Shown in pieces: positions 20,227-29,318 of a stretch of 45,983 bases of DNA (the stretch's first letter is position 1; each line of letters opens with the position of its first letter). A program made the translations under genes and the position numbers. This DNA is from an uncultured bacterium. Lineage in GTDB: Bacteria; Verrucomicrobiota; Kiritimatiellia; RFP12; UBA1067. The notes beneath the pieces are model-generated. The model was not told where the DNA came from. It saw only the letters and a program-made list of their open reading frames with translations, and searched no databases. The stretch spans positions 1 through 45,983 of the forward strand of contig CACZHC010000027.1 in the NCBI GenBank assembly GCA_902780865.1. The letters are read 5' to 3'.

Positions 20227-21252
20227 ATGAAAAACATACAAGGCGAAGTCTGGGTCTTTGCGGAGCAGGAGGAGGGCAAGCTCTCCGACGTTCCGTTCGA
20301 ACTTCTCGGCAAGGCGCGCGAACTCGCGTCGAAGCTTGGCGTCAAGGTCGGCGCTGTCCTTATGGGCTCGGGCGTCGAATCGCTCGCGAAGCCGCTTTTC
20401 GAGGCTGGTGCGGATGTCGTGCATCTGATTGACGACCCCGCGCTCAAGGTCTACCGCAACAAGGCGTACCGCCACGCGATGGTCGAACTCGTCAAGGAGG
20501 TGAATCCCCAGATCGCGATATTCGGCGCGACGCACATGGGCCGTGACCTCGCGCCTTCCGTTGCCTCGGCGCTCAGGTGCGGGCTTACCGCCGACTGCAC
20601 CGACCTCCAGATCGGCGACTACGAGGACAAGAAGACGAAGGAAACGTTCACGAACGTCCTTCACCAGATCCGCCCCGCGTTCGGCGGCAACATCATCGCG
20701 ACGATCGTCAATGCCCGCAACTGGCCGCAGATGGCGACTGTGCGCGAAGGCGTGATGAAGCCGCTTCCTCGCGAGGAAGGGCGCAAGGGCGAGATCGTGA
20801 AGCACTCTGCGCATCTTGACGGCGTCGAGATTCCCGTCGAGGTCGTCGAAATCGTCCGCAAGGCGTCGACAGTCAACCTCAAGGGTTCGCGCATCATCGT
20901 GTGCGGCGGCGCGGGCGTCGGCTCGAAGGAGAACTTCAAGCTTCTCCACGACCTCGCGAACGTTCTTGGCGGCGCGGTCGGCGGATCGCGCGCTGCTGTC
21001 GACCTCGGGTACTGCGAGCACGAGCGGCAGATCGGCCAGACGGGCGTCACGGTGCGCCCTGCGCTCATGATCAGCTGCGGCGTCTCGGGCGCTGTTCAGC
21101 ACCTCGCCGGCATGCAGGACTCGGCGAAGATCATCGCGATCAACACCGACAAGGACGCGCCGATCTTCAAGGTAGCGCACTACGGCATCGTCGGCGACCT
21201 CAACGTGGTCGTTCCGAAGCTGATCAAGGCGATTAAGTCGAAGGGAGAGTGA
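20227..21252 (+). CDS. etfA: Electron transfer flavoprotein alpha subunit
   Basis: EtfA binds the redox-active FAD of the ETF complex. The protein is 341 residues. The N-terminal domain starts IQGEVWVFAEQEEGKLSDV. The C-terminal FAD-binding domain begins at about residue 218 (SRIIVCGGAGVGSKENF) and includes GGAVGGSRAAVD, QIGQTGVTVRPALMISCGVS, GAVQHLAGM and IAINTDKDAPIFKVAHYGIVGD. All are diagnostic and intact. It follows etfB across the heptamer array; no clear Shine-Dalgarno precedes the ATG. The acyl-CoA dehydrogenase starts two bases after its stop codon begins to clear (ATG at 21254), so the two are translationally coupled. Confidence 0.95.
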   Translation: MKNIQGEVWVFAEQEEGKLSDVPFELLGKARELASKLGVKVGAVLMGSGVESLAKPLFEAGADVVHLIDDPALKVYRNKAYRHAMVELVKEVNPQIAIFGATHMGRDLAPSVASALRCGLTADCTDLQIGDYEDKKTKETFTNVLHQIRPAFGGNIIATIVNARNWPQMATVREGVMKPLPREEGRKGEIVKHSAHLDGVEIPVEVVEIVRKASTVNLKGSRIIVCGGAGVGSKENFKLLHDLANVLGGAVGGSRAAVDLGYCEHERQIGQTGVTVRPALMISCGVSGAVQHLAGMQDSAKIIAINTDKDAPIFKVAHYGIVGDLNVVVPKLIKAIKSKGE

Positions 21253-21253
21253 C

Positions 21254-22896
21254 ATGGGCAATTTCTACAGGGACAACAAGGACATCGAGAACGTCATCGA
21301 CCTTCTCGACTTGAGCGAGGTCGCGACGCTCCTCGAAGAGGACTTCAAGTTCGCGAAGGAATACGACTTCGCGCCGAAAGACGCGGCAGACGCGATCGAC
21401 AACTACAAGCGCGCGATCGACCTCTGCGGCGACATCATGGCGAACCGCATCGCCCCGCTCGCGGAAGAGACCGACCTCGTGGGCAACACGCTGAACGAGG
21501 ACGGGTCCGTGACTCGCGCGCCGGGCATGAAGCTCGCGATCGAGCTCTTCGGCAAGACCGGACTCATGGGCGTCACGATTCCCTACTACCTCGGCGGTCT
21601 CAACATGCCCTGCACCGTCCTTACCGCGTGCAACGACATCGTGAGCCGTGGCGACGCAGGGCTTATGAACCTCTTCGGTCTCCAGGGCATCGCAGAGACG
21701 ATCAACTGGTTCGCCGACGAGGAGATCAAGAAAGAGTACGTTCCGCGCCTCGTCACTGGCGAGTGGACTGGTGCGATGGTTCTCACCGAGCCGGACGCCG
21801 GTTCCGACCTTCAGTCCGTCAAGACTTCCGCATACCTCGACAAGGACGGCGTCTGGCGCGTCAACGGCGTCAAGCGCTTCATCACGAACGGCTGCGGAGA
21901 GGTGCTTCTCGTCCTCGCCCGCACCGAGCCCGAGTTCAGCGACGGACGCGGCTTAAGCTGCCTTCTCGTCGAGAAGGGCCCGTGGGTCAAGGTGCGCCGC
22001 CTCGAGAACAAGCTCGGCATCCACGGTTCGCCCACGTGCGAGATGGTCTTCACAGAGGCGCCCGCGAAGCTGATCGGTCTTCGTAAGCGCGGCCTCATCA
22101 CCTACGTGCGGCGAGAAAGCAGTTCGGTGTCACGATCGACACGTTCCCCGCCTTGCGCGAACTCATGTCGACTATGTCGGTCGAGCTCCAGGCGTCGCGT
22201 CTCCTCACCTACTACGCGGCGAAGAACGTCGACCTCGAAGCGGGGCTCGGCAAGAAGTTCGAGTCGCTTAAGGGAACGCCCGAGGCACAGGCCGTCCGCG
22301 CGCGTTTCAAGAAGTACGCGGCGTTCAACAAGATGCTTACCCCGATGGCGAAGTACTACGGCTCCGAACTTTCGATGCGCAACGCACAGGGCGCGATCGC
22401 CGTTCTCGGCGGCTCGGGCTTCATGAAGGACTATCCTTGCGAGCGGTACCTCCGCGACAGCCGCATCACGACGATCTACGAGGGCACTTCGCAGCTCCAG
22501 GTCGTCGCCGCGATCGCTGGCGTCACGGGCGGTCTCGTCAAGGAAGTCATCGCCGACATCCTCGGCAAGGAGGACTGGCACGGCGAGCATCCGCGCATGA
22601 CGAAGCTCCTGAAGGCGCTTGACGACGCAATCGAGTACGTGAAGGGACGCGAGGACTCGAAGACATACCACGACCTCTCGGCGAGGAAGCTCGTGGACGC
22701 GGGTATCGCGCTTATCGTCGCCGCGCTCTTCGTGAAGGCCGCCGAGAAGTACGACTACAAGAAGCCCGCACTCGATTTCTGGCTCAACATGGAGTTCCCG
22801 CGCGTCCGTGCAGGGCTTGAGCAGGTCATGTCGGGCTATGTGGGCTCGACCGCCGACTTCGAGACGCTCGCTCCTGCGGTTCCCGCCGAGGACTGA
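21254..22896 (+). CDS. Acyl-CoA dehydrogenase, long form (internal frameshifting gap)
   Basis: This flavoenzyme desaturates acyl-CoA at C2-C3 and passes electrons to the EtfAB encoded just upstream. Family motifs are GLMGVTIPYYLGGL, GAMVLTEPDAGSDLQSVKT (FAD/substrate region), VNGVKRFITNG and LGIHGSPTCEMVF. In the second half come SMRNAQGAIAVLGGSGFMKD and IYEGTSQLQ, whose Glu is the usual catalytic base. A C-terminal extension of about 130 residues gives the roughly 580-residue long form. At about 22106-22112 the frame changes: GLITYV runs into ARKQFGVTIDTFPALREL one frame over. About 25-30 residues normally containing the GARxGIAAQ-type helix are missing. The neighbourhood suggests fatty-acid or short-chain acyl-CoA metabolism; chain-length preference is not readable. 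Confidence 0.9.
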
Positions 22897-22912
22897 CCCT
22901 CGGCGGCCGGCG

Positions 22913-23548
22913 TCAGCCGGTAATAAGCCCGAGGTTTACGGCGAGTGTCGCTGCTTCGGCGCGCGAACTTGCGCCGATGCGGCTGAAAATGTTCGCGACG
23001 TGTTCCTTTACGGTCTCGGGCGAGATGCCGACGATCTTTGCGATTTCCTTGTTGGAAAAGCCCTTTGCCACAAGGTTGAGTATCTCGATCTGCCGCGGAG
23101 ACATCTCCGGCATGGCGGAGAAGTTCTCTATGGTGTGTCGAATTTCGTTGCTCATGACTTGCCCGCCCGTCATGACGCCGTGAATTGCGTCTACGATTTC
23201 CGTGCGTGAAGAGCTTTTCACAAGAGCCCCGGCGGCGCCCGCGTCCATCGCACGCTTGAGTTCCGCAGAAGTGCCGAACGACGTGAGGATGAGAATCTTC
23301 GCGCCGGGATCGTCGGCATGGATGCGCGCTGTCGCCTCTACGCCGTTTAACTCCGGCATCTGAAGGTCCATTAGCACGACATCCGGCTTGAGTTCGTGGG
23401 CGAGCTTTACGGCGTCGAGCCCGTTGTCGGCCTCTCCTATGACTTCGATGCCGTTGGCGAAGGAGAGAAGCGACGCAATGCCCATTCTAACGACCATGTG
23501 GTCGTCTGCGAGCAGGACACGGATCTTTTTGCGAGACTCTTTTGTCAT
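22913..23548 (-). CDS. NarL/LuxR-family response regulator
   Basis: This 211-residue two-component response regulator has an N-terminal receiver domain: acidic pair Asp15/Asp16 in VLLADDHMVV, phospho-acceptor Asp61 in DVVLMDLQMPE, Thr/Ser in ILILTSFG and Lys in ALVKSSSR. The C-terminal LuxR-type DNA-binding domain runs from about residue 147 (MSPRQIEILNLVAKGFSNKE) and includes ISPETVKEHVANIFSRIG. The start is set by the 4-base ATGA overlap with the kinase gene upstream (ATG at 23548). An upstream in-frame extension is possible but overlaps the kinase and lacks family homology. The gene converges with the acyl-CoA dehydrogenase, 16 bases apart. Likely targets are its own divergent promoter region and the surface-protein genes beyond; this is inference. 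Confidence 0.93.
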   Translation of the reverse strand: MTKESRKKIRVLLADDHMVVRMGIASLLSFANGIEVIGEADNGLDAVKLAHELKPDVVLMDLQMPELNGVEATARIHADDPGAKILILTSFGTSAELKRAMDAGAAGALVKSSSRTEIVDAIHGVMTGGQVMSNEIRHTIENFSAMPEMSPRQIEILNLVAKGFSNKEIAKIVGISPETVKEHVANIFSRIGASSRAEAATLAVNLGLITG

Positions 23549-25641
23549 TCTGTCTCCGGTATGGTCACGGTTATCTTTGCCCCGGCCCCGGGGCTGCTTT
23601 CGATTTCGATGGTGCCTTTGGCGGCTCGGACCCTCTCGCGTATTCCCTGGAGCCCGAAGTGCCCGTCGCGCGGCCCTGGCGCGGTTGTGGTGTCGAATCC
23701 CCGTCCGTTGTCTCTCACGGAGAACGCGATATGCCCGTCGCTGCATTCGCCTGCCACCCACACGTGCGTTGCGTCGCCATGTCGGATTGCGTTCACCACC
23801 AGTTCTCGCACCATTCGCAGTATGGAATGCACAGTGGATTCTGACAGCCTGCTTCGTTGCACGTTGAAGCGGACGCTTGTAGTCGCATTGCCGGTATGGG
23901 GTGCGATGGCGCGGCTTACTGCCTCTGTCATGTCCTTTTCGTCGAACGCCCTGTTCCTAAGATCCCAAAGGCAGTTCTGGAGTTCGCGCCGGCACGAGCC
24001 CAGCATCCATCGCGCCGTGTCAAGAAACTTCCCCAGCGCCTTGTTTTCACCCTTGTTGATGAGGTCTGCCGAATCGATCTGGAACGCGACCCCCGTCAAC
24101 GTCTGCGAGATGGCGTCATGCAGTTCGATCGCAAGGCGCGTTCTCTCTTCGACCTTCGCCTCTGTTCTGACATGAGCGACCTTTTCCTCGTAGAGCTGCT
24201 GGCCGCGCCTGTCGGAGAGCGCCTTCAGGACGACGGTGAGGATGAATAAAGCGACCAGCAGCCCGATCAACGACACGATTACGGCCACCAGCTTTCCAGT
24301 CGTCCACCATGGCGCTCGGACTGTCACGACTATGCCGTTGTCCAACATCGGGAAGAGCGTGAAGCCTGTAAAGCGCGGAAAAGACGTTCCGGACGCATCT
24401 GTCTCGAATTCTGTGTTGCACACGCCGGTGACGCGCAGCGTGCAGCCGTTTTTGATGTTCGCGAGGCAAGGTTCCGGTGCATACGTCGCGTCGACTGACA
24501 AGCCCTGGCCGTTCTGCTCTACCCAGATTATCCTTTCGCCCTGTATGCTTTCATTGGATTCCGTCACCACTCCCTCTACAGTGACGATTCGCCTGAGGCT
24601 GTCCGTCGGGCTGTTGTCCGGGTTCCTCGCCATCCGATAGAGGTCTGCGATCTTCGTCGGCGCGGGATGTGGCCGCAGCTGTGCCGTGCCGTCCGACGGT
24701 TCGAGTACGGCGTCGCCGAGCCGCAGTCCGCCGAAATCGAGCGAGGCGAATCCGGACGCCACGACGTACGTCTCTGGCTCGGGCATGAGCGAGCCCGCGA
24801 GCGGGACGACTTTGAGAAGGGCTCCGTCAGAGGCCTCGAGGAAGCACATCTCGCGGCCGGCCGCCACGAGCGTCCCCTTGACCTTGACGCGGTGCGAGAA
24901 GTCGACCTTGCCGGTCTGCAGCGCCCTGAAGTCGGCTGCGAAGTCCTTCTTCGAGAGTTCGTGCCGCGCGTCCGCGGAAGGGGCCTCGCCCACGACCCTC
25001 ACGCAGTCCTCTCCGCTTGCGATGAGGTACGGTCCGATGAACCGGCGCCAGTTGTTCTGCTTGTGCACCAGGCCGCAGACCGCGACCTCGGCGTCCGTGG
25101 CGGCGAGAAGCTTCGCATAGGGCTGCTCGAAGTCCGACGCCGCCACGTACACGTTTCCCTTCTTGGTCCGCAGCACGAACCAGTTCCACTGGGCGTTCAT
25201 CTCGTCGTGCGTGACGGACGACACCACGCCCGACACGCACACGTATTTTCCGGTGATGCGTCCGGTGTTCACTTGTGCGGCGTCGGACGGCGACGCGGCG
25301 GGGAACGGCATGCGCGATATGGTCTGGACGTTGGTTGCCATGTAGGCGTCCTCGTCCGGCTTCTCGTCCCTGATCTTTCCGGTGGGCGGCACGATCTTCC
25401 CCGCGATGCGCACGATGTCCCCGCTTCGAAACGCATGAGTGCCGGGGCGCTCGATCCAGAACGAGCGGGTGAACGAGTACTGTCCGTCGTGCGTGGGCTC
25501 TATCAGCGCGAACCGCTGCGGCGCGCCTCCGCACACGAAGCCGACCTGCCCGGTGCAGACGAATTCCTTCGCGGCGTCCGCCCCAAAAACGGACGCTGCG
25601 CACGCGAGAACGGCGGCAAGTATGGACACGACGGCCTTCAT
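23545..25641 (-). CDS. NarL-type membrane sensor histidine kinase with large exported sensor region
   Basis: The 698-residue kinase starts with a signal peptide (MKAVVSILAAVLACAASVFG). About 420 residues are predicted outside the membrane, with repeated short beta-rich segments that look like OB-type modules (inference; examples are VYVAASDFEQPYAKLL and RRIVTVEGVVTESNES). One membrane helix lies near residues 445-470 (LVAVIVSLIGLLVALFILTV). A HisKA_3 dimerisation domain carries the phosphorylated His in AIELHDAISQTLTG (about His508). A HATPase domain has the N-box RELVVNAIRHGDATHV, DNGRGFD and HFGLQGIRERV. It is translationally coupled to the response regulator. The frame stays open far upstream on this strand, but the signal peptide fixes the start at 25641. 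No known ligand domain was recognised. Confidence 0.9.
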   Translation of the reverse strand: MKAVVSILAAVLACAASVFGADAAKEFVCTGQVGFVCGGAPQRFALIEPTHDGQYSFTRSFWIERPGTHAFRSGDIVRIAGKIVPPTGKIRDEKPDEDAYMATNVQTISRMPFPAASPSDAAQVNTGRITGKYVCVSGVVSSVTHDEMNAQWNWFVLRTKKGNVYVAASDFEQPYAKLLAATDAEVAVCGLVHKQNNWRRFIGPYLIASGEDCVRVVGEAPSADARHELSKKDFAADFRALQTGKVDFSHRVKVKGTLVAAGREMCFLEASDGALLKVVPLAGSLMPEPETYVVASGFASLDFGGLRLGDAVLEPSDGTAQLRPHPAPTKIADLYRMARNPDNSPTDSLRRIVTVEGVVTESNESIQGERIIWVEQNGQGLSVDATYAPEPCLANIKNGCTLRVTGVCNTEFETDASGTSFPRFTGFTLFPMLDNGIVVTVRAPWWTTGKLVAVIVSLIGLLVALFILTVVLKALSDRRGQQLYEEKVAHVRTEAKVEERTRLAIELHDAISQTLTGVAFQIDSADLINKGENKALGKFLDTARWMLGSCRRELQNCLWDLRNRAFDEKDMTEAVSRAIAPHTGNATTSVRFNVQRSRLSESTVHSILRMVRELVVNAIRHGDATHVWVAGECSDGHIAFSVRDNGRGFDTTTAPGPRDGHFGLQGIRERVRAAKGTIEIESSPGAGAKITVTIPETE

Positions 25642-25643
25642 GG

Positions 25644-25720
25644 CGAATAGTTTCTCATTTTTTCCATTCAACCGCAAGCCTATTCGTATCGACAGGCACC
25701 CCCTGGGTGGGGGGTGGGGG
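25644..25720. promoter_or_regulatory. Divergent control region between the sensor kinase and the phosphatase gene
   Basis: The 108-base spacer (25642-25749) holds a 7-bp inverted repeat, CGAATAG (25644-25650) and CTATTCG (25680-25686), which could bind a dimeric regulator. A C/G-rich hairpin follows, CACCCCC (25697-25703) with GGGGGTG (25710-25716), then GGGGG and TTTT. It resembles a terminator but has no plus-strand gene upstream. A similar G-run/T-run module precedes the gene at 29319. Confidence 0.45.
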
Positions 25721-25734
25721 GTTTTCAAGCGACG

Positions 25735-25743
25735 TGCTATAAT
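25735..25743 (+). promoter_or_regulatory. Extended -10 promoter, leaderless start
   Basis: TGCTATAAT (25735-25743) ends six bases before the ATG at 25750. There is no Shine-Dalgarno. The GTGCTATAAT...ATGAAAACC arrangement is repeated at 29302-29327. Confidence 0.75.
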
Positions 25744-25749
25744 TGCGCC

Positions 25750-28700
25750 ATGAAAACCACGGCAATAGTTTCGGTAATCCTCGCGGCGTTTGCGTCTGCT
25801 CTCGCCGACGCTTGTATGGGCGCGGATGTCACGGACCAGATCCAGTACTTCGCCAACCCCGCGAAGCACTACTTCCCGAAGTCGGACATCACCAACATGG
25901 CGGCCAGGTGCTGCTCCCGCATCAAGGCGATCGGCGGCAGGCTCTACATCGGACTCGGAAACTACACCTACAACACAGGCCCCGCGCCCGTCGTGGCGCT
26001 TTCGCCGCAGACCGGCGCGTTCACGAACGAGTACAGCGCCGGGACGGAGGCAATAGACGACTTCAAGGTCTTCTCCAACGGCAAGGTCTACGTGCCTTCG
26101 CTCGACCCGCGAGAGGCAAGCAGCAGTATCTTGGGCCACTTCTTCATTCGTTCGTCCACCGGCGACAACGGCACGTGGTCCCTCTACAAGAAGATACCCG
26201 CCGGAGTCGTGCACAACACACGCTCGGATACCTACCTCTACACACACTGCTGGGACCTTGCCGAGTTCAACGGCAAGATACACTTCGCGGGATATGGAAC
26301 CGCCTCCGCCACGCTCTCGGGCAATTCCATGGGCACTTTCAGCGACACCTGCCCGACGTTCGATATCGGCGAGATGCAGATCGTCTTGGAGCGGTTTGCC
26401 AACGGGAAATGGCAGTACAAGACCAGAAACAGCACCGACCTCTGCCGCCTGTACTCGTTCCTTGAGGTCGACGGAGCGCTCTATGCGATGCAGAACAACA
26501 AGTTTGCGCCGGGATACGACGGTTCGCTTCTCACCAACCTCCTGGACAACTCGACACTGTATGCCACCGACACCTACCTTTGGCGGTATTCCCCCTCGAC
26601 AGGTCAGTTCTCCCGGGAGACGAACTCCTGGGACAGGGTACTGCCCTCTACAGGGTTCGACGACGCGCTTTTCACGGATACGAGCTATTCCAGGCCCGTT
26701 TCCACTCCGGTGATCGTCGAGAGGACGCTCAAGACCTCCACGGGGAAGTCGTACTACATCGCGACATTGCGGTATCGTCCGCTCGGCGTGTACCGCGCCA
26801 CCATCTCGTCCGCCGACGGCAAGCTCTCCTCGCAGAAAATCGACCTCGGCGCGGACACGTGGCCGGCCGACATCATCGAGGCGGACGGAAAGGTCCGCAT
26901 CCTCGCGTTCTCGTTCGACAGCACTTCCACGACTAACATCGTGAACAAGGTGTTCGAGTCCACGGACGGTGTTTCGTTCTCGGAGAGCTACCGCTTCAAC
27001 CACAGGCAGATGGCCTAGGCGTTTGAATACCTCGACAACACCTACTACTTCGGATTCGGAATGGGCAGCGGTTCGGGCTACACGCACCCCGCCGCGACGA
27101 ACCACGTGGTGTCGACCGAGCACAACGGCGAGATCTGGAAGCTCTCCATCTCCTCGCAGCCAGACGATCCGCCTGCGCCGTGCCCGCTGAAGCTCGTCGC
27201 GCCGGAAGATGGCGCGGTGTACGACACGATACCCTGGCAGGTGAGGACTTTTCTCGACAACCCCGAGCTCCGCAGCGAGTATCCCGACGCGACGATCATC
27301 GCCGAGCAGGACAAGGACGGCAACCACTACGTGCTCAACGCGTGGATGACTAACCTCCTCGCGCAGGCCTCTGCACAGGGCACGGGAAGCCCGTTCAAGT
27401 GGACATGCGACGGCGGGACGCTCTGCAACATAGCGGTCGAATACTCCGAGGATTCCGCGTTCACAAGCCCAATCGTCGAGCGTTACGTGTCGGACGGCGC
27501 AAAGGCCACGCGTCCGCGCTTCCTCAAGACCGGCACGGAATATTGGTGGCGCGTGCGCGGGACGCTCAATGGCGAGGAAGTCGTTTCAGATGTGCGCAGG
27601 TTTACGACGCGCGTCGACGCGCCGCGGCTCATAGGAGTTCCTGCGTTCAACTGCCGCGATTTCGGCGGCGGCACCAACGCGGACGGCATAGTCGTCCGCC
27701 AGGGGCTTGTTATCCGCGGCAAGTGCCCGCCTGCGCGCGTAAACGCCGAGATCGGCGAGAACCTGAGGGTCGCCACTCCCGAATACTACCGCGAGTTCTT
27801 CGTCAACAAGCTCGGCATCAAGACGGATCTCGACTTCAGGTCCGAGAGCGAGGCGCTCGAGCACCAGCAGAAATACGGCGAGATCGAAACTTCGGAAGTC
27901 GGCATCAACCATGTGTTCCAGCCGATCACGCCGTACCACCTCGACCTCGACACCAACCGCGAGCCCCTGAAGCAGATGTTCAGGATGCTCGCGGAGGGCA
28001 CGAACTACCCAGTGTACTGCCACTGCGCGGTGGGTTCTGACAGGACAGGAACGTTCGGCGTCCTTCTCGACGGGCTGCTTGGGCGAACGGACGAGCACAT
28101 CTACAACAACTACGAACTGCCCTCGTTCGACCCGAACCTCGCGCGCCTCAGGTACTGCCGCAAGGGCGCCGAGATGTTCGCCGCGCTCAAGCCCGTGGGG
28201 GAAGGGCGGCACATGAGGGACGTCATAGTGGACTTCCTTCTCCGCATCGGCCTCACGCGCGACGAGCTCAAGGCGATCCGCCGCGCGTTCCTGGAGTTCG
28301 ACGGGCCAGACGACTTCATCGACAACTTTCCGATTGCCAAGGCCGTGTACGACAGCTCCGCGCGTCGGCTCACGTTCTACTTCGACTCGGACAACCATGC
28401 CGGGGAAGGCCTTACGGCGTACAAGACTTCCAACGGCAACGCCGCGTGGTACGGGAAGATCGCGACAAACGCCCAGCAGGTCGTGTTCGATGCGTCGTTT
28501 GCCAATTTCCGTCCGTCGACCTGCATGCAGTGGTTCCAGGGCATGGGATCGCTCACCAACGTCTCCGGGTGGGCGAACCTCAACACGTCCGAGGTGACGT
28601 CGTTCCAGAACATGTTCCGCGGATGCAAGAAGCTTTCGTCCGTCGACCTTACGCACTTCGACACGCGGAAGACGACAGTCATGCAGCAAATGTTCTACGA

Positions 28701-29238
28701 CTGCGTCCTGTTCAAGAGTCTCGACTTGAGCTCGTTCCAGACGCCGCGGCTGAAAAACACGAACATGATGTTCTACAACTGCAGCGCGGTGACGACGATC
28801 TACGTCGGCAGGGGATTTTCCGTCGGCAACGTGACCAATGGCGACAACATGTTCAGGAAGGCGAAGAAGCTGAAGGGCGGTCGCGGAACAACTTGCGACG
28901 GCGAGAGCAACATCGGCGTGTCGTACGCGCACGTCGACGTTGCCGGGAACCCGGGGTATTTCACGTGGCCATCGTGGCTGGGTCCGTATGACGTCCCTCA
29001 GCCGGCCTTTTCGGGCGCCGGCGCGTCGGCTCCGCATTTGGACGGGCAGGGCCGTTTCGCCATGGCGATAGGGAATGCCGTTGCGGGAGCGCGATACAGG
29101 CTCTACGCCACCACTTCGCTTTCCGAGCCGTTCGAGCCGGTCGGCGAGGCGGTGGCCGCAACTGCGGACGGCGCGTTGGAACTTGCGGTCGAGACCGGCG
29201 GCGCGCCTTCGCTGTTTGTAATGATCAAGGTCGAATAA
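25750..29238 (+). CDS. Giant exported CX5R (tyrosine-type) phosphatase with propeller-like N-terminus and DUF285 repeats, split by an in-frame amber codon
   Basis: One frame runs from the ATG at 25750 to TAA at 29238, interrupted only by TAG at 27016-27018 (codon 423). The order is: signal peptide; a beta-propeller-like region (about 30-470); a fibronectin-like segment around YWWRVRGTLNGEEVVSDVR; a PF13350-type phosphatase domain (about 635-860) with FNCRDFGGGTNADGIVVRQG and the CX5R loop HCAVGSDRTG (Cys759, Arg765); DUF285/BspA-like repeats (about 910-1040, with TSFQNMFRGCKKLSSVDL and related units); and a C-terminal tail found on exported PVC proteins. TAG ends several intact genes here, so the genome does not read it as sense. 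The gene is either a recent pseudogene, a sequencing error at one base, or an upstream propeller fragment plus a separately started phosphatase. No Shine-Dalgarno is obvious for a restart at 27061. Confidence 0.8.
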
Positions 29239-29264
29239 CGGTCTTGCTGCGACCGAGCCTCACG

Positions 29265-29287
29265 ACCCCCCTGTCTGGGGGGTTTTT
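29265..29287 (+). terminator. Rho-independent terminator after the giant phosphatase gene
   Basis: CCCCCC (29266-29271) pairs with GGGGGG (29277-29282) around a TGTCT-type loop, followed by five T residues (29283-29287). It lies 27 bases after the stop at 29238. Confidence 0.85.
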
Positions 29288-29302
29288 GCTTTTAAGGGGC
29301 GG

Positions 29303-29311
29303 TGCTATAAT
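29303..29311 (+). promoter_or_regulatory. Extended -10 promoter, leaderless start
   Basis: TGCTATAAT (29303-29311) ends seven bases before the ATG at 29319. No Shine-Dalgarno is present. It sits 16 bases after the preceding terminator, so the transcript probably restarts here. Confidence 0.75.
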
Positions 29312-29318
29312 CTATGGC

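Noticed and set aside
27016..27018. Genome-wide reassignment of TAG as sense
   Set aside because: TAG terminates etfB, the first InlB gene and the second NAGPA gene at the expected protein ends.
25642..27327. Open minus-strand frame extending the sensor kinase by 562 codons
   Set aside because: It is antisense to the phosphatase gene, has low-complexity Arg/Val/Leu composition, and the signal peptide at 25641 marks the true start.
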